Source: Sphingobium subterraneum (lineage in GTDB: Bacteria; Pseudomonadota; Alphaproteobacteria; Sphingomonadales; Sphingomonadaceae). From it: a stretch of 64,000 nt of DNA. Made by a program: the position numbers and the translations under genes. The stretch covers positions 124,001 to 188,000 of the forward strand of contig NZ_JACIJP010000006.1 in NCBI RefSeq assembly GCF_014199435.1, in the 5' to 3' direction. Positions 8,975 through 18,064 of the stretch are shown here, piece by piece. Within the stretch, counting starts at the first letter, position 1. Every line of letters begins with the position of its first letter. The notes beneath the pieces are model-generated. The model was not told the origin of the DNA. It saw only the letters and a list, made by a program, of their open reading frames with translations, and searched no databases.

Positions 8975-9931
8975 TCAGCCGTGGCTGCTGATTTTGATGA
9001 GGCCGCCCCGCCCCTCTTTCCAGGCCATATAGGCATCGCGATAGGATCCGCTCCGGATATCCTCCACGACATCGACATGTTTGGGGATCCAGCCCAGTTC
9101 GGATCGCGTGCGTGGCGCCCGCGAACGGCTGTTCACCGCAAGGCCTACTTCGACCCAGAAATTGCCCCACAAAGCCGAAGCGGCTTCCAGATCGAGGCTT
9201 TTGGTGTCGCAGCCGACAACATGAGCGACCGCTTCGGCCAGAGCGCGAAAATTCGCTTCGCCCGCCACCGCATGATACAGCGCACCCGGTACGCCGCGCT
9301 CTATGGCCAGCGCAAAAACCTCGGCGAGATCATCGACATGGACATTGGAATAGAGATTAAGTCCCTGCCCCAGGTAGCAGGCCGAGCCGGTCTTGATGGC
9401 GGATTCGAAAAGTCTGGGGATCTGAACGCTCCCGCCATTTCCAAAAATGAGCGGCGGACGCACGACCGTCGTATGATAGCCGTCCTTCGCCGCACTGCGC
9501 ACCATGTCTTCGGTTTTGATGCGAATTTCGCGGTTCGTCCGGGCAAGGAAAGGAAAAGGATCGTCTTCGGTAAATGTATTCTCGTTCCACTCTCCGTTGG
9601 GCGCCGCGATCGACAGCACCCCGGTGCCGGATGTAAACAGAAAATGGCGACCGCTTCCCCGATGCGCTTCCAGCAGGGCGGCAACGATTTCCGCCTCGCG
9701 CTGAAAAGGGATCATGGCCGAAAACACAATGGTGTCGAACGCCTTTGCGGTCTCGCAAAGCGCAGTCGGATTCTCGAAATCGCCCTGGACGGGTACCACC
9801 CCTGCATTTTTCAGTTTGGTCTCGTTTTCGGTGTTCCGTGAAAGACCATGGACGGCGTGGCCACGGGCGTTCAGGACGCGCGCAATGGCCGACCCCAGAA
9901 ATCCCGTCGCCCCTATGATCAGCACTTTCAT
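8975..9931 (-). CDS. Atypical extended SDR (NAD-dependent epimerase/dehydratase type), copy A
   Basis: This 318-residue Rossmann oxidoreductase begins with the extended-SDR glycine motif GATGFLG (7-13). The usual YxxxK catalytic pair is not evident where expected: the segment reads LARTNREIRIKTEDMV. It may be a reductase with altered chemistry. It is closely similar over its whole length to the protein at 22251-23204, sharing blocks such as [17 protein letters not shown], [15 protein letters not shown] and LAVNSRS. It lies 41 bp upstream of the aldo/keto reductase and 43 bp downstream of an SDR, so it is in the same operon. Confidence 0.88.
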   Translation of the reverse strand: MKVLIIGATGFLGSAIARVLNARGHAVHGLSRNTENETKLKNAGVVPVQGDFENPTALCETAKAFDTIVFSAMIPFQREAEIVAALLEAHRGSGRHFLFTSGTGVLSIAAPNGEWNENTFTEDDPFPFLARTNREIRIKTEDMVRSAAKDGYHTTVVRPPLIFGNGGSVQIPRLFESAIKTGSACYLGQGLNLYSNVHVDDLAEVFALAIERGVPGALYHAVAGEANFRALAEAVAHVVGCDTKSLDLEAASALWGNFWVEVGLAVNSRSRAPRTRSELGWIPKHVDVVEDIRSGSYRDAYMAWKEGRGGLIKISSHG

Positions 9932-9974
9932 ATCTTCAAAATCCCCAAGCAGCGCGCCGTTTCAGGCAAATTCC

Positions 9975-10757
9975 CTAACCTGCGTAGGTCGCGATATTGA
10001 TTCCGGTTGTGACGAGGCCACCGTCTGCAGGTATCGTAACGCCGGTCAGCCAGCGTGCGTCATCGCTCGCAACGAACGCCACGATGTCAGCAATGTCGCT
10101 GGGTTCCCCGACCCGCCGAAGGGCGGTCCATCGGGCAAACAATGCCCGCCAATCGCGTGTGTCCGCCCGTTCGTTTTCCTCAAAAAGGTCGGTGACCGTC
10201 GTACCGGGCGCGACCGCGTTAACGGTGATCCCTCGTTCGCCCAGTTCCTGAGCGATGGACCGGGTAAAGGATTCCATGGCACCCTTCGTCGCCGCGTAGA
10301 CCGATCGGCCATAAGCGGAATGATGCCCTGCGCACGACGAAATGTTGATAATTCTGCCATGGGCGCTCTGGGTCAATCTGGCGAATTCGCAACACGCCAA
10401 TATCACCGCCCTCTGGTTCAGAGCGAGCTCGAAGTCGACCGTGTCAATGTTATGATCCACGAGGAGACGGTAATTCGATACCGCGGCATTGTTGACGAGA
10501 ATATCCAGCGCGCCATGAAAGGCGAACGCGTCGTTTACGAGCCGCGCCGGGGCGTCACGCTCCGACAGATCACCGGAGAGCAGATCGGCGACCCCCCCGG
10601 AATCGCGAATATGAGCGACGACTTCCTCTCCACGCTGGGTATTGGCACCCGCATGGACAACGACTTTCGCACCATCGGCCGCAAGCCGAACGGCGATAGC
10701 CGCACCGATTCCGCGTGACGATCCCGTCACAAGCGCCACTCTGTCTTTTAATCGCAA
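9975..10757 (-). CDS. Short-chain dehydrogenase/reductase (SDR), classical
   Basis: This 260-residue SDR has TGSSRGIG (11-18), Asn-Asn-Ala-Ala in place of NNAG, catalytic Ser at 140/141, Tyr154 and Lys158 (YAATK), and WLTGVTIPADGG near the end. It probably acts as a 3-oxoacyl-reductase-like or alcohol dehydrogenase; the substrate is unknown. The start is a TTG at 10757 with GGAG 7 nt before it; no better ATG exists upstream. It is the third gene of the minus-strand operon, 57 bp after the Gfo/Idh gene. Confidence 0.92.
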   Translation of the reverse strand: MRLKDRVALVTGSSRGIGAAIAVRLAADGAKVVVHAGANTQRGEEVVAHIRDSGGVADLLSGDLSERDAPARLVNDAFAFHGALDILVNNAAVSNYRLLVDHNIDTVDFELALNQRAVILACCEFARLTQSAHGRIINISSCAGHHSAYGRSVYAATKGAMESFTRSIAQELGERGITVNAVAPGTTVTDLFEENERADTRDWRALFARWTALRRVGEPSDIADIVAFVASDDARWLTGVTIPADGGLVTTGINIATYAG

Positions 10758-10814
10758 CGCCTATCTCCAATCGATCTCTTCAATACACCATTTCATACCC
10801 GCAGCCGGACCCGC

Positions 10815-11966
10815 TCAATCTCGCTGCGCTGTGAATGTCCTGCGCGCGCCGGCGTCAGCCGAATCCTGAATGGTTTCCAGCAAGCGGTGCCGCATGACCG
10901 CATGATCGAAATCCGTGTCACAGGGTTCGTCCTTGGCGAGCGCTTCCGCAAAATGCCGGTACATATGGGCCACGTCGACCGGCTGCCCTGCCGGGGTCGC
11001 ATCGGGAACAAGGCGATAATGTGCGGGAACGTCCATCCGCTCAAACGGCTGTCCATGACCGGGCGTGCCCAGAAGCGTCAGTTCAAAGGGGACACCGGGA
11101 TGGCGCGCCGCCGGCAGCAGGTCTTCGCCCGTCGTGATGATGAGCGCCCCTTTCGATCCGCTGATCTCGAGGTGGAACGGCTTGTAGGTCGGCGAATTCT
11201 GCTTGAGCAGCGATGAGAAAACCGCGCCGCCGCCCAACCGGCCTTGCACCAGGATATGATCCCTGTGGGTAAGCGGAACGGTCTCACCAGTGGCGAGCGT
11301 GATCTCGTTCATTTCCACTTCGCAGTACGACTGAAGGTCCGCCAGCTCGCCCACATAGGCCGCCAAAGTGTCGAGGCTGTGGCCGACCAGAATGCGCAAC
11401 CCTGCATTGGCCCGCTCGAGGAACTCGTAATATTCGCGTGTGACGCTTTTTTGCGCGGTCTGATCGTTGGCACGGTCGAAATTGACCGACCAGAGCTTGC
11501 CGATATAGCCATTCGCGATCAAGTCACGCACATAGCGGACGATCGGTGCATAGCGTGTCTGCAGGCCCACGAGCGTACGCACGCCGCGCTGACGCGCAAA
11601 GTCCCGCATGGCGAGGGACTCTTGCATGTTGGTCCCGAACGGCCATTCGCAGAACACATGCTTGCCCGCCTCAATCGCTGGCATCACGAGCGCGTGGTGA
11701 TGGACGGAGCTGGTGCTGACGCAAATCATGTCGAGATCGGGACGGCGCACCATCTCCAGATAGTCGCCATAGGCATGCGGTATGCCATGGACCTTGGCGG
11801 CGGCATCGGCATTTGCCTGATTGCGCGAAGCCACGGCCACAAGTTCATATTCCGGCAGCGACTTCAGTGCCGGAACATGCGCGGCGGATGCCCACGCCCA
11901 GGTATCCGCGCTTGCCCCTATTATCCCTATCCTGATTTTACGATCGGACCCGTTTGTCACGCTCAT
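10815..11966 (-). CDS. Gfo/Idh/MocA-family oxidoreductase
   Basis: This 383-residue NAD(P)-dependent oxidoreductase has an N-terminal Rossmann domain (IRIGIIGAS, 11-19) and the C-terminal alpha/beta dimer domain of the family. The family's usual Glu-Lys-Pro motif reads Glu-Trp-Pro here (FCEWPFGTN, 105-113), as in Gal80-like members. The active site may therefore differ from sugar dehydrogenases such as glucose-fructose oxidoreductase. The ATG at 11966 is preferred; another ATG at 12020 would add 18 unconserved residues. Its place between an MFS permease and two SDRs suggests catabolism of a hydroxylated or sugar-like compound. Confidence 0.88.
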   Translation of the reverse strand: MSVTNGSDRKIRIGIIGASADTWAWASAAHVPALKSLPEYELVAVASRNQANADAAAKVHGIPHAYGDYLEMVRRPDLDMICVSTSSVHHHALVMPAIEAGKHVFCEWPFGTNMQESLAMRDFARQRGVRTLVGLQTRYAPIVRYVRDLIANGYIGKLWSVNFDRANDQTAQKSVTREYYEFLERANAGLRILVGHSLDTLAAYVGELADLQSYCEVEMNEITLATGETVPLTHRDHILVQGRLGGGAVFSSLLKQNSPTYKPFHLEISGSKGALIITTGEDLLPAARHPGVPFELTLLGTPGHGQPFERMDVPAHYRLVPDATPAGQPVDVAHMYRHFAEALAKDEPCDTDFDHAVMRHRLLETIQDSADAGARRTFTAQRD

Positions 11967-12195
11967 TGCACCTGTATTCCATGATTGCTGTTCGCTGCCA
12001 TCACACCCTGCCGCGATCATTGGGTTGGTTCAAAGATTGCCGGCGGCAGCGCTGCCCGGTCCATAGGGGTCTATAACAGCCCCGTGGCTTTTACACCCGG
12101 TCCGAGTTTGAATAATTGATCAGAGCATCGACATTGTGAGTGCGAAACTCCGCGTCGTACACCGCACCGTTCATATTCTTTAACCGCTAAACCAG

Positions 12196-13572
12196 CTATT
12201 CGAGCGACATTGTGACCACGGCCCGCAAAGATGGGCGGCCCAACAGGAAGGCCAGTATCATCACCGGCAGCGTGATAGCAGCAACCGCCGCGATGGAATA
12301 ACCCACCATCAGCTCGTTCCCGAAAACATGGTCTGTGATGGCGCCGACCAGAACCGGCCCCAGGCCCGTCCCCATCAAGGCTGAGATGAGGACGAACAAC
12401 GCCGTCACTTGCCCTCGGGTTGATGGGGGCGCCACCCACTGCCACGTCGACCAGCAACAGGGCGTAACCATTCCGAGCAAACTGAGCGCCATGCACAGCA
12501 ACACGATCAGGACCGTGGGCGAAGAAACGAAATAGGCTGTTACAAGGCATGGCAGGGCCAGCGCCGTCACGACCGCACCCAGCAGGTAACAGGCGTCTTT
12601 CCGGCCCGCGCGAAATAGTCTGTCGAGCAGCATGCCCCCCAGCAATGCACCGGATGCGCCGGAGCACACCACGACCAGTCCGAATATCCAGCCGACATCG
12701 CTGGCTTGCCAGCCGAAGACCCGCATCATGTATGCCGGTGTCCAGGCCGCCACCGCATAGTTGGCCAGCGTTGCAGCGCCGAATGCCAGAAAGCCGAAAT
12801 TCGTCGCGGTCCATCGTCCGCGCATGGAAATCCGCAGCAAGGCAATGACGGATTGGGTCTCAGGCTGCCGGGAAATTTTCCGGTAATCCTTGGGATCATA
12901 CATGGCAAAGGCCAGGAAAGCCACGAGGATGCCCGGAGCTCCGGCCGCCATGAATGTTGCCTGCCAGGGTGCTATGACACCGAGATAGGGAAGGCTGATG
13001 GATCCCATCGCTGTAAACGTCACCACGAGCCATCCACCAATGGCAAGCGCGGCCCCGCTTCCGATATAATATCCGGCCGAGTAGACACCCAAAGGCGCAC
13101 CGATCTTGTCCCGTGGAAAAAGGTCACTGATCAGCGAGACGGCAGCCGGGCTTAACGTGGCTTCGCCCGCACCTACGAGAGTCCGGAAAAAGAACAGTTG
13201 CCAAAAGGAGCGCGCCAGACCGCATGCGGCCGCACTGGCAGACCATATTGCCAGCCCGGCAAAGAGGATGATCCGACGCGGATATCTGTCGACGGCCCAC
13301 CCGATCGGCAATCCGGCCACCGCATAGCACAAGGCGAACGCCATGCCTTGCAGCAAGCCGAGTTCGGTATCGTTCAAGCCCAGATCGGCCTTGATCGGGT
13401 CGACCATCAGCGCAATCAGTTGGCGGTCGAGAAAGGAAAACAGCGAAAAGATCAGGAGGATCGCGATGGAAATCCAGGCGCGTACCGGTTTGTACTCCAT
13501 CTCCTCCAGAGCGGCAGGCGCACGACCTTCTGGAATCGCGTCAGTAACCGAAGGGATGGATCTATTCGCCAT
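12196..13572 (-). CDS. MFS transporter
   Basis: This 458-residue inner-membrane protein has about twelve hydrophobic segments. The first spans roughly residues 32-49 (WISIAILLIFSLFSFLDR), and the family loop motif GWAVDRYPRR (91-100) follows TM2. It looks like the group of MFS permeases (spinster or anion:cation symporter-like) that accompany aromatic and terpenoid catabolic genes in sphingomonads. The substrate is unknown. It leads the minus-strand operon that runs through the Gfo/Idh, SDR and AKR genes, after a 229-bp gap. It is the only permease of this kind in the window, so it is a candidate importer for the nearby pathway. Confidence 0.93.
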   Translation of the reverse strand: MANRSIPSVTDAIPEGRAPAALEEMEYKPVRAWISIAILLIFSLFSFLDRQLIALMVDPIKADLGLNDTELGLLQGMAFALCYAVAGLPIGWAVDRYPRRIILFAGLAIWSASAAACGLARSFWQLFFFRTLVGAGEATLSPAAVSLISDLFPRDKIGAPLGVYSAGYYIGSGAALAIGGWLVVTFTAMGSISLPYLGVIAPWQATFMAAGAPGILVAFLAFAMYDPKDYRKISRQPETQSVIALLRISMRGRWTATNFGFLAFGAATLANYAVAAWTPAYMMRVFGWQASDVGWIFGLVVVCSGASGALLGGMLLDRLFRAGRKDACYLLGAVVTALALPCLVTAYFVSSPTVLIVLLCMALSLLGMVTPCCWSTWQWVAPPSTRGQVTALFVLISALMGTGLGPVLVGAITDHVFGNELMVGYSIAAVAAITLPVMILAFLLGRPSLRAVVTMSLE

Positions 13573-13729
13573 GCTTGCCTAACTTTTTTACCCACGCCCC
13601 GCCGGGCACACCAAACCGCAGCCCTTTTCTATGCTAGATGCCCGTCCACTTGAGCACACACGCAAAGATCTCCTCAAACCATGCTTTACTGGCCGATTAT
13701 AGGCATGTGATGCGTTTGGCCGAAAATGT

Positions 13730-15823
13730 TCAATGGCTTCCGCTGACGCTCCCCGCCCCGGCTGGGCGAGCTTCCGCTTTCTGCAACCGGTTCGCTTCCT
13801 TCAGCAGATAGGCACGGATATTTTCAACGTCCCGCTTGTCCAGATATTTCGCGAAACTCACCATACCCCGGTCGGAGAGCATGCCGTCGATTACCACCGA
13901 CGACAGCGCTTGCGGCGCCTTGATGTAATCCGAACGTCGCAGATCAGCGGTGAATCGACCCGTCGCGCTGAATCCGTGGCATAGCATGCATGTATCGTTA
14001 TAGGCAGCAAGGCCCGCTACCGGATCGCCGTCGGAGCGAAGACCCGTAACGTCGACGGGTCGGGCTTCCTGCACCGGGAATGCAGGCGCACGTTCCTTTG
14101 CATCCAGAGCAAACACCATGAGCCGACCCGGCCTGCGTTCACGATACGGAACGATTGTCCCGTACATGGCGGCGGGACCGCCCCATCCGACCATCAGCGC
14201 AACATATTGCTTGCCGCCCAGCCGATAGGTCATCGGCGGAGCAACGACGCCATTGCCCACATCATAGCGCCAGAGCGGGTCTCCGGTCCGCGCATCGCGT
14301 GCGTAGAATTGGCCCGTTGCATCGCCCTGAAAAAGCAGTCCGCCAGCCGTGGCGAGCAATCCTCCGTTGACGACGTAGTCCTGCTTGCGTTTCCAGCGGA
14401 TCACGCCTGCTTTGGGATCCCACGCAATCAACTCTCCATAGGCGGCGGCCTTCATCGCTTTCACCGCCGCGGCGTCGTCCGGAACGGACAAGGCGCTCAT
14501 TTCGACGCCCGTGTTCATATGCCCCGCACGAAAACGGTAGCCCGGATCCGAAACATACAGTTGCGGCATCGACTGCGTCGGGATGTAGACAAGCCCGGTT
14601 TCGTGGCTGAACGCCATCGGATGCCAGCTATGTCCGCCCAGACCGCCCGGATACTGCAGGAACGGGCTCTTTTCGAAATGCGCCGCCTCGACAACCTGCG
14701 GCTTTCCGGTCTTGAGATCCACGCCCGTGGCCCAGTTGACCTTCGTGTAGGGCTTGGCCGAAAGTAATGTGCCGTTGGTACGATCGAGAACATAGAAGAA
14801 CCCGTTCTTCGGCGCCTGCATCAGGACTTTCCGCGATTTTCCGCCAATGTCCATGTCCGCCAGCATGATGTGCTGCGTGGCCGTATAGTCCCAACTGTCT
14901 CCCGGACTGGTCTGATAGTGCCAGACATACTGGCCGGTCTTGGCCTTCAGCGCGACAATGGACGACAGGAACAGATTGTCGCCCTTGCCCTGGGACCGCA
15001 ACTTGCGATCATGAGGCGTCCCGTTACCCACGCCGATATAGATCATATCGAGGTCCGGATCGTACACGATCGAATCCCAGACGGTTCCCCCGCCGCCACT
15101 TTCGCGCCAGACATCGCCAAACCAAGTCGGCTCGGCCAGTTCCCGCAAAGGCTGGTCGGACGGCTGCCCGTCGGCCTTACCTTCCGGATTGGGTACGGTA
15201 TAGAACCGCCATTTCAACGCCCCGCTGTTCGTATCATAGGCCGCGACATAGCCCCTCACCCCGTACTCGGCGCCGCCGTTGCCGATCAGCACGAGATTGC
15301 CCGCCACGATGGGCGCACCCGTGATGGTGTAGGATTTTGTCGTATCGACCGTCGTTTTGCTCCAGATGGGCTTGCCCGTCTTCGCGTCGAGCGCGAGTAG
15401 CCGTCCATCAAGCGTCGCAGCAAAAACCCGACCGTTGCTGACGGCTACGCCCCGGGAGATCGCGTCACAGCAGCTTTTGGCCAATGTCGGGGCAGGAACC
15501 TTGGGATCATATTCCCACAGTATTTTGCCGCTGGCCGCGTCGAACGCGAATATCTTGTTCCAGGATGTCGATACATAGAGGACGCCGTTCACCATGATCG
15601 GCGTGGCCTGCTGACCCCGGTCGGTATCGAACTGATGATACCACGCCAGCCCGAGTTTCTTGACGCTGTCGCGATTGATCTCGTCCAGTCCGGAATAGCG
15701 CTGGTTGTAAACATCGCCGCCATAAAGCGGCCAGTCGGACATGGCGCCTTTGTCGGGAGCATTGCCGCTACACCCTGCCAGAAGCAGAAACCCGACGACG
15801 GACATAATTGCAAGTCTGTTCAA
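13730..15823 (-). CDS. PQQ-dependent quinohemoprotein alcohol dehydrogenase
   Basis: This 697-residue periplasmic enzyme oxidises alcohols with PQQ and passes electrons to a fused heme c. A signal peptide with lipobox (LLLAGC, Cys18) starts it, so it may be a lipoprotein. The beta-propeller follows with tryptophan-docking repeats (DAASGKILWEY) and the vicinal disulfide Cys118-Cys119 in KSCCDAISRG. The C-terminal cytochrome c domain holds CMLCH (612-616) and a likely axial Met at about 654 (RGMVSF). The TTG start at 15823 is chosen because GGAGAGG lies 5 nt before it; an ATG at 15805 would shorten the signal. An upstream extension of this frame is antisense to the P450 and is rejected. No pqq synthesis gene is in the window. 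Confidence 0.93.
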   Translation of the reverse strand: MNRLAIMSVVGFLLLAGCSGNAPDKGAMSDWPLYGGDVYNQRYSGLDEINRDSVKKLGLAWYHQFDTDRGQQATPIMVNGVLYVSTSWNKIFAFDAASGKILWEYDPKVPAPTLAKSCCDAISRGVAVSNGRVFAATLDGRLLALDAKTGKPIWSKTTVDTTKSYTITGAPIVAGNLVLIGNGGAEYGVRGYVAAYDTNSGALKWRFYTVPNPEGKADGQPSDQPLRELAEPTWFGDVWRESGGGGTVWDSIVYDPDLDMIYIGVGNGTPHDRKLRSQGKGDNLFLSSIVALKAKTGQYVWHYQTSPGDSWDYTATQHIMLADMDIGGKSRKVLMQAPKNGFFYVLDRTNGTLLSAKPYTKVNWATGVDLKTGKPQVVEAAHFEKSPFLQYPGGLGGHSWHPMAFSHETGLVYIPTQSMPQLYVSDPGYRFRAGHMNTGVEMSALSVPDDAAAVKAMKAAAYGELIAWDPKAGVIRWKRKQDYVVNGGLLATAGGLLFQGDATGQFYARDARTGDPLWRYDVGNGVVAPPMTYRLGGKQYVALMVGWGGPAAMYGTIVPYRERRPGRLMVFALDAKERAPAFPVQEARPVDVTGLRSDGDPVAGLAAYNDTCMLCHGFSATGRFTADLRRSDYIKAPQALSSVVIDGMLSDRGMVSFAKYLDKRDVENIRAYLLKEANRLQKAEARPAGAGSVSGSH

Positions 15824-16189
15824 ACCAGCCTCTCCCCATACCCGACGTCGCAAGACGTCATCGTCGCAATATTTCGTTATGGTCTTTTGCGTGGAACGAT
15901 CAGTAATTGCTGGCCGGGAGGGCGCAATCTGCCCGATCTGATTTGCTAAGCGACGGTCACAATGAGAAAGAGTTTCTGCCCGTTTCGTGTTCCGACACAC
16001 GGACGCCTTACAGCGACCTTTCCGCGCATGTGCAGAGAACAGGATTTTGCCGCAGTGCGCAGCCTGCACAATGGGTGCCTGCTGCCACACAAGACAAAAT
16101 TTGGTCGGAATCCTTAACTCATGGCTTTGGGCTTTTTGGTCCGGTCCGCTTACATTCGACGAACATAACAGTTTTGTTCGGAGAGTATC
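15824..16189. promoter_or_regulatory. Divergent promoter region between PQQ-ADH and P450
   Basis: This 366-bp gap separates the divergent PQQ-ADH and P450 genes. It holds no convincing gene. Right before the P450 ribosome site lies an inverted pair CGAAC/GTTCG (16160-16180), listed separately. Elsewhere I see only short AT-rich patches near 15870-15920 that could be promoters. Confidence 0.5.
16160..16180. promoter_or_regulatory. Everted CGAAC...GTTCG repeat, candidate operator
   Basis: CGAACA (16160-16165) and TGTTCG (16175-16180) form an inverted pair around a 9-nt centre. It abuts the GGAGAG ribosome site of the P450 gene. The pentamer is the same half-site as in the GTTCG-N5-CGAAC palindromes elsewhere in this window, but in the opposite arrangement. 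A bound protein here would block the P450 gene's expression. Confidence 0.4.
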
Positions 16190-17452
16190 GTGACCCTGAA
16201 GGAAATTGCCTCCAAGCCAGAAGCCGGGCCGATCACTTTTACGGATCCAGAAACGCGGCGCTGCCCCTTTCCGGCCTATCATCGGCTCCGCGAAGAAGCC
16301 CCGGTGTACAAGGACCCTGTCAGCGGAAATTACGTGCTGACACGCTATCGGGATGTCCGCCAGGCGGCGATGAATACCAAAACATTGTCGTGCAAGACCG
16401 GCGTGATCCAGACCCGCAAATCGAGTATCAGCGAGCTGGTCGACAAGATGTTCGAAGAACAGGGCTATCTGCCGATGGACACGCTGGTCACCAATGACCC
16501 GCCGTCTCACCGGACCTATCGCGCGCTGGTCGACAAGGCCTTCAGCCGGGACAAGGTGCTCGGCCTTGAGCCCCAGATCGCAAAGGCCGTCGAGGATCTG
16601 ATCGATGGCTTTATCGACAAGGACGAAATCGACTTTTTCGATGCGTTCGCCATGCGTCTTCCGCTCACCATATTTACCGAAATACTGGGGGTGACGGACC
16701 GCGACATCGACAAATTCAAGCGCTGGAATGACCAATCCCTCGAAACCTCCAATCCGGCTCTTTCGCCCGAACGAGAGCTGGAGCTGGTACCCGCGGTGAT
16801 CGCTCTTCAGCAGTATCTGGCGAAAAATGTCGAGCGCGTTCGCGCCGAACCTGACGACAGCCTCCTTAGTACGCTGGTCCATGCCGAAATCGACGGACGT
16901 TCGCTCGACATGCGCGAGTTGATCAGCATTTTGTGGCTGTTATTTCTGGGCGGGGGCGAGACGACCGCAAATGCGCTCGCTGGAGGAATGAAAATCCTGA
17001 TCGAGAACCCTCATCTGGCGGATGAAATCCGTGATGATGACGGAAAGCTCGATGCCTTTGTTGAGGAAGTGCTGCGGACGCAAACCCCGGCTACGGTCAT
17101 GTTTCGCCGCGCCACGACCGATATGGAAATTGGCGGGGTGCCCATTCCCGAAGGATCGATTGTCGAAACGCGCTTCGGAGCGGCGAACCTGGATCCGGAC
17201 GTTTTTCCCGACCCCGAGGCGATCGATCTCGACCGTCCGAACTCCCGTACCCATCTGACGTTCGGCGCGGGCATCCACATGTGCATAGGCAACCAGCTAG
17301 CGCGCGGCGAACTGCGCGCCGCTTTCAGGCAGATTGTCACCCGCATGGAAAATTTCCGTGCGACGCGGGGCGAGGATAGCTACGCCTATACCACGACATA
17401 TGTCGCTTATGGGCTGACCCAGTTGTGGATGGCCTTCGACCGACGCGGATAG
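16190..17452 (+). CDS. Cytochrome P450 (copy 1)
   Basis: This 420-residue soluble bacterial P450 monooxygenase has the I-helix oxygen-binding motif GGGETT (254-259), ExxR at 293-296, and the heme loop FGAGIHMCIG with Cys365 as thiolate ligand. It hydroxylates a small organic substrate using electrons from a ferredoxin and reductase. No ferredoxin adjoins it; the nearest candidate is the one at 36391. The start is GTG at 16190 with GGAGAG 4 nt upstream. It is transcribed alone, ending in a hairpin shared with the convergent NIPSNAP-like gene. It is distinct from the P450 at 35104. Confidence 0.95.
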   Translation: MTLKEIASKPEAGPITFTDPETRRCPFPAYHRLREEAPVYKDPVSGNYVLTRYRDVRQAAMNTKTLSCKTGVIQTRKSSISELVDKMFEEQGYLPMDTLVTNDPPSHRTYRALVDKAFSRDKVLGLEPQIAKAVEDLIDGFIDKDEIDFFDAFAMRLPLTIFTEILGVTDRDIDKFKRWNDQSLETSNPALSPERELELVPAVIALQQYLAKNVERVRAEPDDSLLSTLVHAEIDGRSLDMRELISILWLLFLGGGETTANALAGGMKILIENPHLADEIRDDDGKLDAFVEEVLRTQTPATVMFRRATTDMEIGGVPIPEGSIVETRFGAANLDPDVFPDPEAIDLDRPNSRTHLTFGAGIHMCIGNQLARGELRAAFRQIVTRMENFRATRGEDSYAYTTTYVAYGLTQLWMAFDRRG

Positions 17453-17493
17453 TCACTGGGCCGGGTGCCCGAGGTGCGCCAGCCCCATAACGC

Positions 17494-17519
17494 GCCAGAC
17501 AGGGCACCCCCTATCTGGC
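17494..17519. terminator. Hairpin between convergent P450 and NIPSNAP-like genes
   Basis: GCCAGACAGGG (17494-17504) pairs with CCCTATCTGGC (17509-17519) with one mismatch and the 4-nt loop CACC. It sits 42 bp after the P450 stop and 20 bp after the stop of the opposing gene, so it can serve both. An overlapping weaker alternative is GGGTGCCC at 17463 with GGGCACCC at 17502. There is no T run, so termination strength is uncertain. Confidence 0.6.
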
Positions 17520-17538
17520 ACCGGCGCGATCCGAAGGA

Positions 17539-17829
17539 TCAGGGTATTGTCAGAACTTCCACCTTGCGGATTTCATAGTCGGTCACGTAATTTCCGACGG
17601 TTTCCAGTTCGACGCGCTCAGGGTCCTTGTAATAGGCTGCCGCCGCCGCATCGAAATCTCCGTCATGCTGGACGGCCCATGTGAAAATATTGTTTTCACG
17701 GTCGGCAAAGGTAAACAGCACTTTGAAGCCGTGCCGTTCTCGCACCACCGCAATCCGACGGAGTATCACAAGGAACTCGTCCCAGGTCCCGGGCTTGATA
17801 TGATAGCGTTTCAGTTCGGTGGTTGCCAT
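17539..17829 (-). CDS. NIPSNAP-like small protein
   Basis: This 96-residue protein of the dimeric alpha/beta-barrel NIPSNAP type shows ELKRYHIKPGTWDEFLVIL at the start and VLFTFADRENNIFTWAVQHD in the middle. The family has no settled enzyme role; members often sit by catabolic genes. The ATG at 17829 has AGGAG 6-10 nt before it. The frame is open further up but has no ribosome site. It is divergent from the aconitase-like operon at 18065 and may share its control region, which holds a 15-bp palindrome. Confidence 0.8.
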   Translation of the reverse strand: MATTELKRYHIKPGTWDEFLVILRRIAVVRERHGFKVLFTFADRENNIFTWAVQHDGDFDAAAAAYYKDPERVELETVGNYVTDYEIRKVEVLTIP

Positions 17830-18022
17830 CTCGTGCTCCTGTCTGGTTGCACACGCGCCGCAAACGCTATGCCAATTGAGAACTCCGTACCTATGGCGTA
17901 ATGTAAGGGCACCCAATTCAATCCAATGCCTGCCAGTCAGGTTAAAGAAATGATGCGCGAATATGTAAAGCCGTCCAGCCCCCTTTTTGCGCGCGCTACG
18001 CTAAACATGCGATGATAGGCTG

Positions 18023-18037
18023 ACTGCCCAGGGCAGT
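18023..18037. promoter_or_regulatory. Palindrome upstream of the aconitase-like operon
   Basis: ACTGCCC-A-GGGCAGT is a perfect inverted repeat with a single central base. It lies 28 bp before the start of the aconitase-like large-subunit gene and within its 5' leader or promoter. No such palindrome was noticed elsewhere. It may be an operator or a small RNA hairpin in the leader. Confidence 0.4.
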
Positions 18038-18064
18038 TCAGACACCGTACCAAAGGATGTCATT

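Noticed and set aside
12071..12814. Open frame antisense-like within the MFS gene on the same strand
   Set aside because: It is an alternate frame of the MFS transporter with no domain and no ribosome site; the MFS protein is clearly real.
15824..16882. Long upstream extension of the PQQ-ADH reading frame
   Set aside because: It runs antisense through the P450 gene, has no family match, and the signal peptide with ribosome site at 15823 gives the correct start.
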